Shown: in pieces, positions 11,741-21,656 of the stretch | Position numbering within the stretch: position 1 is the stretch's first letter | How the letters are laid out: every line of letters begins with the position of its first letter | Assembly (NCBI GenBank): GCA_910589415.1 | Contig: OU342633.1 | Span: 34,292,210 to 34,356,209 of the forward strand | Source: Malachius bipustulatus | Taxonomy: Eukaryota > Arthropoda > Insecta > Coleoptera > Melyridae | Direction of reading: 5' to 3' | Length of the DNA: 64,000 bases | Translations under genes and position numbers: made by a program | Notes under the pieces: generated by a model | Database searches by the model: none | What the model saw: the letters and a program-made list of their open reading frames with translations, nothing else | Told to the model about the DNA's origin: nothing

Positions 11741-12354
11741 ACACAGGGTGTATCTTTAAAATATTGTGAAAAAATTTAAATACAGATTTGTGAGTCAAAA
11801 ATAAACAAAGAGTTTTCTATTAACGTATGTCCGGAAATGCATCGTTGTTGAGATACAGGGTCCAGTTTCCAGTTTTTTGAAGATATCTCGAGACTCGTTT
11901 AAGATACGACAGAACTCAGTTTTTGTTCATATCATATCATTTTGAAACAAAAGCAACTTTTTCAATACCAACTCTGTTTTTTTCGTGTGGCATTTTCAGA
12001 AATCTTAGGATTGATCGAAGTTTTTTGCCCTTCCTTATCCGACATATGTTTTGAAGCATCCAAAGCGAGTTTTTCATCTTAAATGGTCTTTTTTTATTGA
12101 AAACAGCTCACGTTAGCAATTATGACCAGGAGTACCTTTTTTTGTGTAGAAAGTATCGGCGGTTAAAAAGCGTTTTGAAAATGTCAATTTGCCCAATGTC
12201 GTAGATATTAGAATCTCCGCCACTGGCGTATGAAAAAAATTAGTTATCATTGAAAAAATTGCTAATATCAGCTCAATGCATCTCGAACGGTTCTCGAGAT
12301 ATCTAAAAAAAAACAGGAACAATAATATTTCCGATTCTTCTCAATGAACGTTCC
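11741..12354. mobile_element. Probable remnant of a CAGGGTGTATC-type inverted-repeat element
   Basis: Begins with CACAGGGTGTATCTTTAAAA, like the termini of several elements in this window. Internal text such as GAGATACAGGGTCCAGTTTC is noncoding. No matching right end was found, perhaps because the LINE that follows truncated it. Confidence 0.35.
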
Positions 12355-12723
12355 GTTAATGGTTTATTTTTAACGATTAAGATTACGATTGTGTGTACAC
12401 CTCGCTGTGGTGCTCCTTCTTGAATATAGTTTTTCTGGTGAACCAAGTAAAATTTTGTTTCAAATTAATTGCTAACGTGTACTATACTACTTGTGAGAGT
12501 GTTTCGCCATCTTCTGTACCTGAAGTGAGCTATCCAAGTTGGCTAATTTCTGACGGATACATAATTATTTACTCGAGCAATTCAAGAAACCATTGAATTA
12601 TTTCTCTTGTTGTTATCATTATTCGTACCAACCTCGTATCCTTATCGGGTGACGTTGATATCAGCCTGTGTTTTGAAGTTCAAGTCCGAAGTCAGCTGAT
12701 CATTGTTGTTGTTTACATTCACC

Positions 12724-13593
12724 ATGCCTAATTATTGCTCGATTTGTGACAGTGCCATAACACCTACAACCCCATCTGTTAAATGTAATGGATTGTGCAG
12801 GAAATCATCGCACATAAAGTGTTTGAGCCTTGATGAAGTTGAACTTAGATCTCCGACCTTCCAAACCAACTGGAGATGTCCGAATTGCGTCAGACCAAAA
12901 ATTCCCTCCCAGATATCCATAATAGAACAAGCTATGAAGACACAGTTTGAGACGTTCAAGTCCACCATTATGCAGGTGATTTCCCTGGAATTTTCTAAGA
13001 TTAATAGCAGGCTGGACGCATTGGAGATCAATGTTGGTACAATGAAGAAAGAGTTGAGTGAGCTGAAAACGACTACGTCGGCTGATAAGCACGAGAGTAA
13101 TCCATCATCGGGAGCAGGGCTTGGAGTAAATGTTGATGACTTGGTTTCCGAGATCAGGGATCGCAATCAGCGATGTTATAATGTGATCTTATTCAACATT
13201 CCGGAGTCAAATGCCGTATCCTCACAGGGTAGAGTGTTGGAAGATCGGGATAAAATCAACGGGATCCTGGCACCTCTGGGATCCTTCAATCAACCTAAAA
13301 AGGTAATACGTATCGGTTCTGTTAGTGTAAATAAAATTAGACCCCTGAAGATTACCTACGAGACCGAAAAGGAGGCAAGAGATGTTTTGCGTTCAAACAA
13401 GCGGAGTGCTGACAGGGAACATCACTTTCACGCTGATCTTACCGCAGCCCAACGTAAGACGGTTAGAACTGTTGTCCAGGAGTTCCGTGACAGGATAGCG
13501 AAGGGGGAGCAGGACATTGTCTTGAAATATCGAGATAACATCCCTTATATTATTAAACAAAGGAAGACTGGTTCAGTAGAGCCAAAGAACTAA
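12724..13593 (+). CDS. LINE ORF1 protein with PHD-like zinc finger
   Basis: A 289-residue protein if translation starts at ATG 12724 (ACCATGCC context); an in-frame ATG at 12703 would add seven residues. The N-terminus has a PHD-type Cys/His pattern: CSICDSAI, then KCNGLCRKSSHIKC and WRCPNC at about residues 4-57. A helical region follows (about residues 70-115), rich in heptad-like hydrophobics. The C-terminal half (NVILFNIPES onward) looks like the RRM-like plus C-terminal fold of LINE-1-type ORF1 (Transposase_22). Such proteins bind element RNA. The frame is open throughout, although the element lacks reverse transcriptase. Confidence 0.75.
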   Translation: MPNYCSICDSAITPTTPSVKCNGLCRKSSHIKCLSLDEVELRSPTFQTNWRCPNCVRPKIPSQISIIEQAMKTQFETFKSTIMQVISLEFSKINSRLDALEINVGTMKKELSELKTTTSADKHESNPSSGAGLGVNVDDLVSEIRDRNQRCYNVILFNIPESNAVSSQGRVLEDRDKINGILAPLGSFNQPKKVIRIGSVSVNKIRPLKITYETEKEARDVLRSNKRSADREHHFHADLTAAQRKTVRTVVQEFRDRIAKGEQDIVLKYRDNIPYIIKQRKTGSVEPKN

Positions 13594-13607
13594 CTATTGC
13601 CCAACAA

Positions 13608-13985
13608 ACTGATTTTATATGTTATTTTCAAAATGTACGTGGATTGAGGTCAAAGTCTTCCGATTTTTACCTTAGTTCGAGTGTCAAGGAATTCGATTGT
13701 GTTGGTGTAAGTAGTTGAAACTTGACTCTCTGAAGATATCTCTAGTTCTGAATACTTCATGGATGATTATACAGTCTTTCGCAAAGACTGTCAGTTTGAT
13801 TTGACCGAAAAGACTCGTGGGGGTGGTGTCATCTTGGCGGTGAGAAAGTCGTTTATCACATCTAGCTTGAATCTAGATCTTCTATGTAATTTAGTTCCGT
13901 CAATTGCGTCAATATCTAGAGATTGCGATTTTAATGCGGATAGTTTATCTACTGTTTTGGCTGTGTCCATCCGAAGCCTCTAATC
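13608..13985 (+). pseudogene. Remnant of LINE ORF2 endonuclease
   Basis: After the ORF1 stop, a frame reads CYFQNVRGLRSKS, the typical beginning of an APE-type LINE endonuclease. It is broken near 13715. A second piece in another frame (from 13759) contains DYTVFRKDCQFD and TRGGGVILAV, also endonuclease-like. Sequence then jumps to the 3' UTR without reverse transcriptase. Confidence 0.65.
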
Positions 13986-14127
13986 TTGAGTTGTTGATCA
14001 CCGTGTATGCACTGTGCTTTTTCTTTTTTTTTGTCTTTATTTTGTTCACACAATTGTTGTACATATTATTGATTGTTGTTGTGTCTATATAAAATTGTCC
14101 TGTAATTGGATCATGTATCTGTTGGGC

Positions 14128-14133
14128 AATAAA

Positions 14134-14164
<31 letters not shown>

Positions 14165-14166
14165 TA
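14128..14166 (+). repeat. (ATT)n tail of LINE
   Basis: About twelve ATT units follow GGGCAATAAAT at the end of the LINE. This is the simple-repeat 3' tail common in Jockey/CR1-group elements. Confidence 0.85.
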
Positions 14167-15300
14167 ATCGCGGCCAGGAAGATGAATAAAAACTAAGATG
14201 ATTAACGTCTGTTAACACTTTTGTTTATTCGCATGATACGACTGGATAATTGGAAAATTTAGATACTGCGTATAGGGTGACAGCGTTATGGTGGCTGTCC
14301 GCGGATATCTTGTTCGAGACGCTAATTCTCAAAACAGAGATAAACACTCATTGGCCCTTCGGTCTCAGACTCGATTGTTGTTGAAAGATCGAAAGATAAT
14401 TTTGAAGAAGCGATTTAACTTCTAATTATGAAGGTAATAGGTAAGGTAAAGGTAATAGATAAAAATTCAGATAAAATACAGGTGAGGCTTGATGCCGTTT
14501 GTCCACGCGACCGTTCTCGTTGACAACCCTGCCTCTTCTCCTTCTCTCTTTCCTCGATGCTTCTTCCACACGCCAGTTTTCCTTACCAAGCAGAGGGCTC
14601 CTCTCTTTCTATATTATCGCTTAGCTATGTGCGATGTACGCATAAGTTGATGTCGTCCGTGTATTTAAACATGCTGTTATTTTAGAAAAGGTTGTTAACA
14701 ATTTTTGCTCGATAAAATGATTTTTATTTTGACGTTAAAATACTCGTAGATAGGCTTTAACGCCACTAATGCGTTACGGAATCACGACCTAAAGTTTTTC
14801 GCACTTATTTAGGATAGCTCTGTATAATTAAGTCAACCCTAAATGGAAAAGAAAAAGTGCTGAAATATCTATAACAATAAAAAAATCTAAGTAAAATTGT
14901 TTATTACTAAATGTAAACTAAGTGCGCTATCAAAAACATTTAAAAATGATTATTTTCCATTTCTTCAAGAAAATATACACATAATCGAGCTCTATTCCAA
15001 AGGAGGCCCGTGATATTAGATACAACCGCCAATTCAAAATCAAGGTGGAGGAACAACAAAAATTTTGAACTGCAACAAGAAAAAATTCTGTTTTTATTCA
15101 AATTCCTTCACATTGCTAAAAATTTAAAATCATCCCTTAGTGTGGCGACTTTTTCACAACCATGACAAGAATACCACGTTGTAACATTCCCCTACAACTT
15201 TCAATGACTTAAATTCACTCATGAATCATCTTTAATTTCTGATTTGCCCTTGATAAAATAAACGGGTTTAACCATCATGTGAATTATGCCAACTTCTTCC
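14167..15300. other. Intercassette DNA, nothing recognisable
   Basis: AT-rich sequence without coding potential or clear repeats. From about 15190 it becomes alignable with the flank of cassette A. No receptor 3' exon is visible. Confidence 0.4.
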
Positions 15301-15478
15301 TATAAAACCCCCTACCTATAATCAACAACAAAATCTAATTATTTACTACATCAATTATTATCATAGTCCAGAACAATCAATATCATTTTTCCAGAAAACT
15401 CCGTCTCTTGTCTTTTTAAAATATTAACAATCTCTTGCAGTTGTAATTAAGACTCAATTAGAATAAATTCGCTAATTA

Positions 15479-15583
15479 CATAATCACAGCAGTTAAGTAA
15501 GTACATCTCAGGATTTAAATTATTGATTGACAATTACTTGGGAGATTATTTAAACAAAGATCAAATCGATATCATAGCCAGTC
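15479..15583 (+). promoter_or_regulatory. Cassette B core promoter
   Basis: CATAATCACAGC (15479-15490), TATTTAAA (15547-15554) and CCAGTCG (15578-15584) keep the same order and spacing as in cassette A. The initiator differs by one base from TCAGTC. Confidence 0.5.
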
Positions 15584-15606
15584 GCTCTCGAGGTCTCTTC
15601 TAAATC

Positions 15607-16392
15607 ATGAGTGCTTTGATCGTCTCCAAGTTCCTCCGCTACTTAACCATCTTGGCTGGTCTTTGGCCTTACAGATCAGACAACAAGTTCCTTACACGTA
15701 TGTATAGGATCTACTCTAATATCCTTCGTGCGTCTTTGTTACTTATCATCGTTGCGATGATAATTGACCTTCCAAGTTTGGCGAAAAGAGAACCTGGAAG
15801 GCTTAGCGACCAGGTAGGTTTGCTGCTTCTTCTTTCTATCAGCCTTTTCAAGCATCACAAGTCGAACAATGAAGGATTCCATTATTTGATCTTTGAAGCC
15901 GAGAAACAGAATGAAGCGATGGAAAGTGCTACTGGTTTGGTGAGGAGGATTTATGAGAAACACGCAAGAAAGATAACATTTATGCATAGACTGTTATCAG
16001 TGTTTATCGGCTCCACTGTTTTGTTATATGTCATGGATTTCTATAACGAAGCAAGTAAATATGATCCTGATATGAGCGACGAAGACAATTTAACCGCCAT
16101 CGCTACTAAAAGGCCTGTTTTGTATAACGCTTGGTTGCCCTTTGACAGTGACGATTATTATATCATGACAAACATGGTTTGAGTATTTACTCTTAGTCAT
16201 GATTCTTATAGTTTATGCTTCTGACTGTACCTACCTTACACTTATTTTAAATAGCTTGTGCAATATAAAAGTTATGCAGTATTATTTTGAAAATTTTGAC
16301 TGTTTAAGTATTGTTATGGGGAATGGAAAGAGCACGGATCTTGCTTATAATAAAGTTGTTTGGTGCGTCAAAAAGCATCAAAAGATCATGAA
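15607..16392 (+). pseudogene. Odorant receptor exon 1, cassette B, frameshifted
   Basis: Closest relative of cassette A. The frame opens at ATG 15607 (MSALIVSKFLRYLT) and is intact to about residue 190. There, around 16174, the sequence ACAAACATGGTTTGAG replaces ACAAATATATGGTATGAG of cassette A. The 2-base deficit puts a stop at 16180-16182. The correct frame resumes at once (from about 16199) and runs to the normal end, GTGCGTCAAAAAGCATCAA, and the donor GTAAGT at 16393. There is no other disruption, so this is a recent null allele, a young pseudogene or an assembly error. Confidence 0.82.
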
Positions 16393-16449
16393 GTAAGTGG
16401 AGAGTTTGAAAAATTGAGGGTTTCATTCTGTTAAGTTTAAATGTTTCAG

Positions 16450-16549
16450 GGATATTACACTCCTAGATGTGACTATAAGAAACATCATGATGGCGGATTT
16501 TTTGACAAGATCATTGCAACTCGCTTCCACTGCTATCTTTATCTTAACG
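16450..16549 (+). CDS. Odorant receptor exon 2, cassette B
   Basis: Same structure as in cassette A: acceptor TTTCAG, one completing base, 33 codons starting DITLLDVTIRNIMMADFLT, then ACG|GTAAAT. It is open, although the first exon of this cassette carries a frameshift. Intron 1 is 57 bp. Confidence 0.78.
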
Positions 16550-17734
16550 GTAAATTTCTTCATTATTAAGAGTTTGAAGTAATGCTAAATAAAAAAATCA
16601 ATCATTATTTTAAATCAAATGAAAGAATCTATTCCTCGATGTGCTGTAAATAAACCTTTCCAATTTTCTCAATCCCCCTTATTCAATACACAGCTTCCCG
16701 GCAATCATGTCGAAATCAAAATTATTTTTAAAATTTTTCTAATCGCGCGTGAGTTGTGGGAATTTTTTATTATAAAAGGTGCTGAGCATAACCTATAATG
16801 ATTCCACCAAAAGAGAAGGTTGTTATTTATCTTCATATCTTTATTATGCTCACTTTATCAAGGCAATTGAGACCCTCGTCCGGCGTGAAGACCAGAGAAA
16901 ATTTGCCAAATGTTAAATTTAAAAAAAGCTGTATAATTTTCGAGGGCCATTATTCAAATAGGGTTAAAATTAATAAAATTTTCAACTAAACTTTAGAATA
17001 ATTTTAGTTTTCCGCTCATGAGAAATATTTAATCAATTAAGAACTTCTCAAGTCTTTCAAAGCTTGGACTGATGGTCTTGACGGAACTACCATTTTCCTA
17101 CTGAGAAAATCGGCTGAAGCTTCTGAAAATTCCACAAGAGAGTTAATCTTCGATGTGCCTTTCCTTTACACTTTACTTGATTCAGTTATTTAATACACAG
17201 CTTCCTGGCAATCTTATCGAAACCAAAATTATTCTTAAAATCCTTTCTACTTGCGCGTGAGCTGTGGAAAAATCGGAAGATAGGACTGTCTGACCATGAA
17301 TATGATCATTGGACTGATCATAAAAGAAACATTTCATAAATAATTTTAAACGTTTTTTCACCGAGGGTATTTTCATCACAATCATTTTTTCTACCTCTTT
17401 GGCGTTAACTTAAATAAAACTCTACTGAAAAAACTAACTGAAGCTCCTAAACTTCCAAAAGAGTGTTAATTTTATTTAGACGACAATTTCAAAAAAGAGA
17501 TTCATGGGTGTTTTCAAAAATAGATGTCTAAATTATTAAGAATAACCTCAACGCTCTAGTAAAATTTTAGCCCTTCTATTATTTTTCTCTCTAATTATAA
17601 TCATATAAATTCTTGTATACCTAAATAGAAAAACAATCAATATAGTAACGTATTGCTTAATAATTTCATCCCCTGTCCTATAATCTCAATCCTCGCTGAA
17701 GAAATTAACAACGGATTCTATATTCGCTAAGACG
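16550..17734. other. Spacer between cassettes B and C
   Basis: Only 1.3 kb separates the two cassettes, with no receptor 3' exon. A spacer motif, CACAGCTTCCYGGCAATC, occurs twice here (16689-16706 and 17196-17213). The same motif lies upstream of D (26435) and E (38401). It marks the boundaries of the duplicated unit. The 63-codon frame at 16798-16989 has no recognisable features. Confidence 0.55.
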
Positions 17735-17866
17735 CATGATCACAGCCTTTACATCCCTTAAATTTAAATTATTCATCCATCAATTACGGCCAAGTAATTC
17801 CTTATAAATAAAAAATAACGACTTCGGGATTATTTAAATAAAATTCAAATCAATATCAGACAGTCG
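17735..17866 (+). promoter_or_regulatory. Cassette C core promoter
   Basis: CATGATCACAGC (17735-17746), TATTTAAA (17831-17838) and ACAGTCG (17860-17866). TATA to initiator spacing is about 31 bp, with the predicted start site about 33 nt upstream of the ATG. Confidence 0.6.
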
Positions 17867-17894
17867 TCAACAAGTTGTCACTAAAATAACAAAT

Positions 17895-18673
17895 ATGGGT
17901 GAAAAAATTATCACCAAGTTCCTTCGCGTCTTAACCACGATAGCTTGCATTTGGCCTTACCAATCGGAAAACAGAATCTTCATGAGCATGTATAAAATAT
18001 TCTCCTACTTTCAACGAGTGTCTTTACTGATTATGATCAACTGTTTTATATTCTACATACCATATTTGGCAAAGAACGATCCGGGACGAATTGGCGATCA
18101 AGTGGGTTTGATTCTTCTTCTTCTAATCAGTCTTGTGAAGAATCAGAAAGCTAATACTGAAGGGTTTCGTTACCTGGTTTTGGAAGCTTACAAACAGAAT
18201 GAAGCAATCGAGAGAGCTTGCGATGCAGTGAGGGAGATTTATGGGAGATATGCAAGGAAAATCAAAGTTGTGCATATCATGATAACATTTTTCGTCTGGA
18301 GTACGACTTCCTTGTATGTCATGGATTTTGTTTTTCTGGCAATAAAAAATAATCCAGACTTTAAGGAAGAAAATAATTCAACGATTGCTGCTAAAAAACT
18401 TCTTTTATTTAACGCTTGGTTGCCGTTTGACAGTGATGATCATTATATCTTAGCGAATATATGGTATGAGTATATGCTGTTGGTTATGCTTTCAATAGCC
18501 TTTTCTTCTGACTGTATTTATCTGGCTTTGATTGTGAATTGCCTGTGCGATGTAGAAATCATCAATTATTATTTTGAAAACTATGATGAATTGGATCTTG
18601 TGGAGGGTGACGAAAAGAGCGATGCTTACTATAAGGTTGTTTGGTGCATTAAAAAGCATCAAAAGGTCATCAA
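17895..18673 (+). CDS. Odorant receptor exon 1, cassette C
   Basis: Codes for 259 residues plus two bases of an insect odorant receptor (7tm_6). Start MGEKIITKFLRVLTT at ATG 17895 is common to C, D and E. Likely membrane segments: residues 38-58, 70-82, 126-150 and 190-217. Conserved stretches are NDPGRIGDQVGL (61-72), LFNAWLPFDSDDHY (171-184), CLCDVEIINYYFE (216-228) and KVVWCIKKHQ (247-256). The frame is open and ends at a consensus donor in phase 2. About 93% identical by eye to cassette D. If joined to the shared 3' exons it would give a 396-residue receptor. Confidence 0.88.
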
Positions 18674-18730
18674 GTAAGTGGAGTGTGTAAAAAATTGAGA
18701 GAATCGTTCGGCTAAGTTTAAATGTTTCAG

Positions 18731-18830
18731 CGATACGCGATGTTTAGATGAAGTTACCAGGGATATAATGATGCTGGATTTTCTAACAAGATCGCTGCAA
18801 CTTGCCTCGACAGCTATTTACATTTTAACG
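18731..18830 (+). CDS. Odorant receptor exon 2, cassette C
   Basis: Acceptor TTTCAG, then C, which completes an Asn codon where A and B have Lys, then 33 codons including DEVTRDIMMLDFLTRSLQLA. It ends in phase 0 at ACG|GTAATA. Identical in structure to the second exons of D and E. Confidence 0.83.
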
Positions 18831-19914
18831 GTAATATTTAATCATCAACAAAAAAGGAATTAAAAAAAAATACAAAGATAGCGGAAATAAGTAATTGTTT
18901 GAGATATATTTATAATTTTTCTCTTTTCTCGCTTACTTATAATTGTTAAAACAGGGTTAAACACGCATCGTTATAGAATTTTCAAATTTATTCTAGAAAC
19001 TGGAAGTTCTCGTTTTATTTTCTGATAAATTATTAGATACCTCAAAATTAGTAAATTAGTAAATTAGTCAGCTGTTTTATAGGCCAGTAGAATTGTCCTC
19101 AAAAATGTCCTCAGTTTGCGTTACCATGCACAAATTCTATACTATACAAATTCGATAGAGGACCTTGAAGAGATGTTAAATCCAAATTTGCAGCACTGTG
19201 TGATTTTTTTTTACCAAGTTATGCAAAAAAAAAGGTTTTTTTTTATATCGTTACAAATATCTCGGTTCCTATCTATTGCATATAAGCAAATGACATATCA
19301 TTCTCTTCGTTATGGAATTACCTACATTTTTTATACCAATATTTTGTTACACTGATAATAAAAATAATATTGAGGTTTAAAGTTAAAAAATTGTCTTTCG
19401 AATAAGGTTTTTTGCAAATTTCTTATTTTTTTGCATTTTAACGCTGGAAAGCCCTTGTAGTATTTAGAACAGTCAATTACCGTTACGCTGATTGGTCAAT
19501 CATGAAAATCCGATAAACGAGTCTCTGGTAATCCACCTGCGAAATTGTGCATGTCAAAAATTGGTATTTTATCCGGTTTTTTTTTTTCGTTGATTTTTTT
19601 ATCTTTTGTGAGTGGAATTGTAGTGGGTATCTATTTTATTCATGAAAATGAGTTTTTGTGAGATATTGAGATCTGTCAGTGTATGTTTTCCCGGTGCTAT
19701 CACGTGCGTTCTTAGCTGCGTGAAAACTTCTAGTCACCGTGACTAATTACACGGTATATTATTTATATTATTATATTTAGACAATTTATATTAACGCGGA
19801 AAACACGTCACCTATATTTTTCTCAAAAACTTGGAAGGGTCAGAAAAAACTGAGTTCTACTCTTCAACCAGAAAAAAATCTGCAACAAATGTTGTAATAT
19901 TTTAAATCAAAAAA

Positions 19915-20771
19915 GCCGAACCACGAACTGATTGCGTCAACAGAAAAGAAGTCTTTATCGCTCTCTATGGCGGAAACAACGAAAAATCCTACGACGACTT
20001 TCTTTTCAACTTTTTCTCCCGCATGGGACAAAAGACAAAATCGGATCTTACTTATTTACCACACACAGCACAGTTATATTTCAGCAATATTGAAGAAAGA
20101 TTGCACCGAAATATTTTAAATGTTTACACAACATTGCACAATCTCTCTGCAACGTTGCAGCAAGATTGCAGCAACGACTAAATGTCCAAAACTTGCAATA
20201 TTTCAATGAAATATTGCAGAAATATTGCTGAGAAATATTGTGGCAATCTTTCTAGAAAATATTGCAGAAATATTTCAGAAATGTCTGTTTCATTTTTTGC
20301 ATTTTAAAGACGACCTATCACAATGTACTACAATTATTGATGTTCATTTGATTTAGTAAATGAATATTACCACCATCAGAGTGAGCTGCTGAGCAGCATT
20401 CATTTTGAACTTGTTACCAAATGCAAACATGGCTTGGCAATATCTTGGAAGCGGAAACCTGGGGCTGGAAAATACATAAATGTGGATTATTACCCGTAAT
20501 GAGCACTAAAGATCCAATTCCATCTTCACATCTCAAGGTTATTTCGTGTGCATGCGCAAAAGATTGCGGGACAGCTTGTGGCTGCAGAAAAGCAGGACTG
20601 AAATGCTCTTCAGTTTGCAAGAACTGCTCAGGTCAAAGTTGTTTAAACGTCGCGAAAATCACTGACAACAGCAGCGATGATGAAGACATATATTTGCTAA
20701 CCACGGTTCCCCTGCCTCGCTATTATAGCCGAGCTGAGAATTCAGACAAAATTTATTGTGGAATAGTATAA
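19915..20771 (+). pseudogene. Decayed Cys-rich CXC-like C-terminal domain of unknown element protein
   Basis: Two colinear parts resemble one protein family that I know only as an uncharacterised, widely scattered arthropod type. The first (about 19925-20085) reads ALYGGNNEKSYDDFLF and SDLTYLPHTAQ. The second is the 116-codon frame at 20421-20771, with QTWLGN, WGWKIHKCGLLPV and a CXC-like cluster, CACAKDCGTACGCRKAGLKC, followed by CKNCSGQSC. Just upstream of 20421 the same frame has an in-frame stop. Between the parts lies an expanded AATATTGC-rich block. Function is unknown; CXC clusters often bind DNA, but that is not shown here. Confidence 0.5.
20086..20290. repeat. AATATTGC-rich block
   Basis: The 8-mer AATATTGC and its complement GCAATATT recur many times, often as ATATTGCAGAAATATT. 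The block sits between the two halves of the Cys-rich pseudogene. Confidence 0.65.
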
Positions 20772-21656
20772 GCAAAGAAAACTAGGAAGAACCTGATGGC
20801 TCGCTCATCGAAACGTGCCAAAAAAAAAAAAAATTATAATCTTGACTCTTGTAAAAGCACAGTATTGCCTTGATTTAACAAAAACTTACTAATAATAATT
20901 GTACTTTGTTTAACTACTGATTATTAGTTGATTTTTCTTTAAAAAAAAATACACTCATATATGTTTTTTACTTCAAATTTAGCAACTAAGCATGCAATAA
21001 ATAAAGTATTCAAAATAAAGATTATTTACATGTGTGTTTTGCAATTTAAAATATTGAATATTTATGAACAATAAACGTAGAAATGTTGCACATTGAATGT
21101 AAATAAAACGAATGCTCAATTTTTCATGCGAGTTTTCGAGTCGTTGACGAATGTATTCGTCAATTCAAAATTGTACATCACCGACATGCACATGTTTGCG
21201 CGTAGATTGCCGGAGACTGGATTATTGGATTTTCAAGATTGACCTACCGCTGCACAGGTAATTGACTATTCTTCAAAAAACTACTTGGGCTTTCTAGCGG
21301 TAAAATGCAGAAAAAATAAGTAATTTGCAAAAAACCTTATTCAAAAGACAAACGTTTAACTTTAAACCTCAATATTATTTTTATTATAACTGTAACAGAA
21401 ATAATATTTGTATAAAAAATGTAGATAATTTTATAGCGAAGAGAATGATATGTAATTTACTTATGTGCGATAGATAGAAGCCGAGATATTCGTGAAAATA
21501 CAATAAAAAACGCTTTTCTGCATAACTCGGTAAAAAAAAAATCGCACGGTGCTGCAAATTTGGATTTAACATTTCTTAATGATCCTCTATCGAATTTCGT
21601 ATAATACAAAATTTGTGCATGATAACGCAAACTCAAAATACCATTCTACTGGCCTA

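Larger units (their letters stand above)
12355..14166 (+). mobile_element. Internally deleted LINE with PHD-finger ORF1
   Basis: Order of parts: a 5' leader, an intact ORF1 (12724-13593), a short remnant of the ORF2 endonuclease (about 13608-13930), then directly a 3' UTR and a GGGCAATAAATATTATT tail running into (ATT)n at 14130-14166. Reverse transcriptase is missing, so the copy is nonautonomous. The 5' boundary is approximate. ORF1 with PHD plus ORF2 with APE-type endonuclease fits the Jockey/CR1 group. Confidence 0.7.
19080..21656 (+). mobile_element. Inverted-repeat DNA element with TTA target duplication
   Basis: The ends TAGGCCAGTAGAAT and ATTCTACTGGCCTA are inverted copies, and the pairing continues for about 475 bp on each side (19080-19560 and 21180-21656). 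The direct repeat TTA flanks it (19077-19079 and 21657-21659). Cassette D carries the uninterrupted site, GCTGTTTTAGGGTAATTTTT (near 28327-28346), which proves a 2577-bp insertion. A 3-bp TTA/TWA duplication is known for PIF/Harbinger elements, but no such transposase is visible, so class is unsettled. Inside is a decayed Cys-rich reading frame and an AATATTGC-rich block. Confidence 0.8.
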
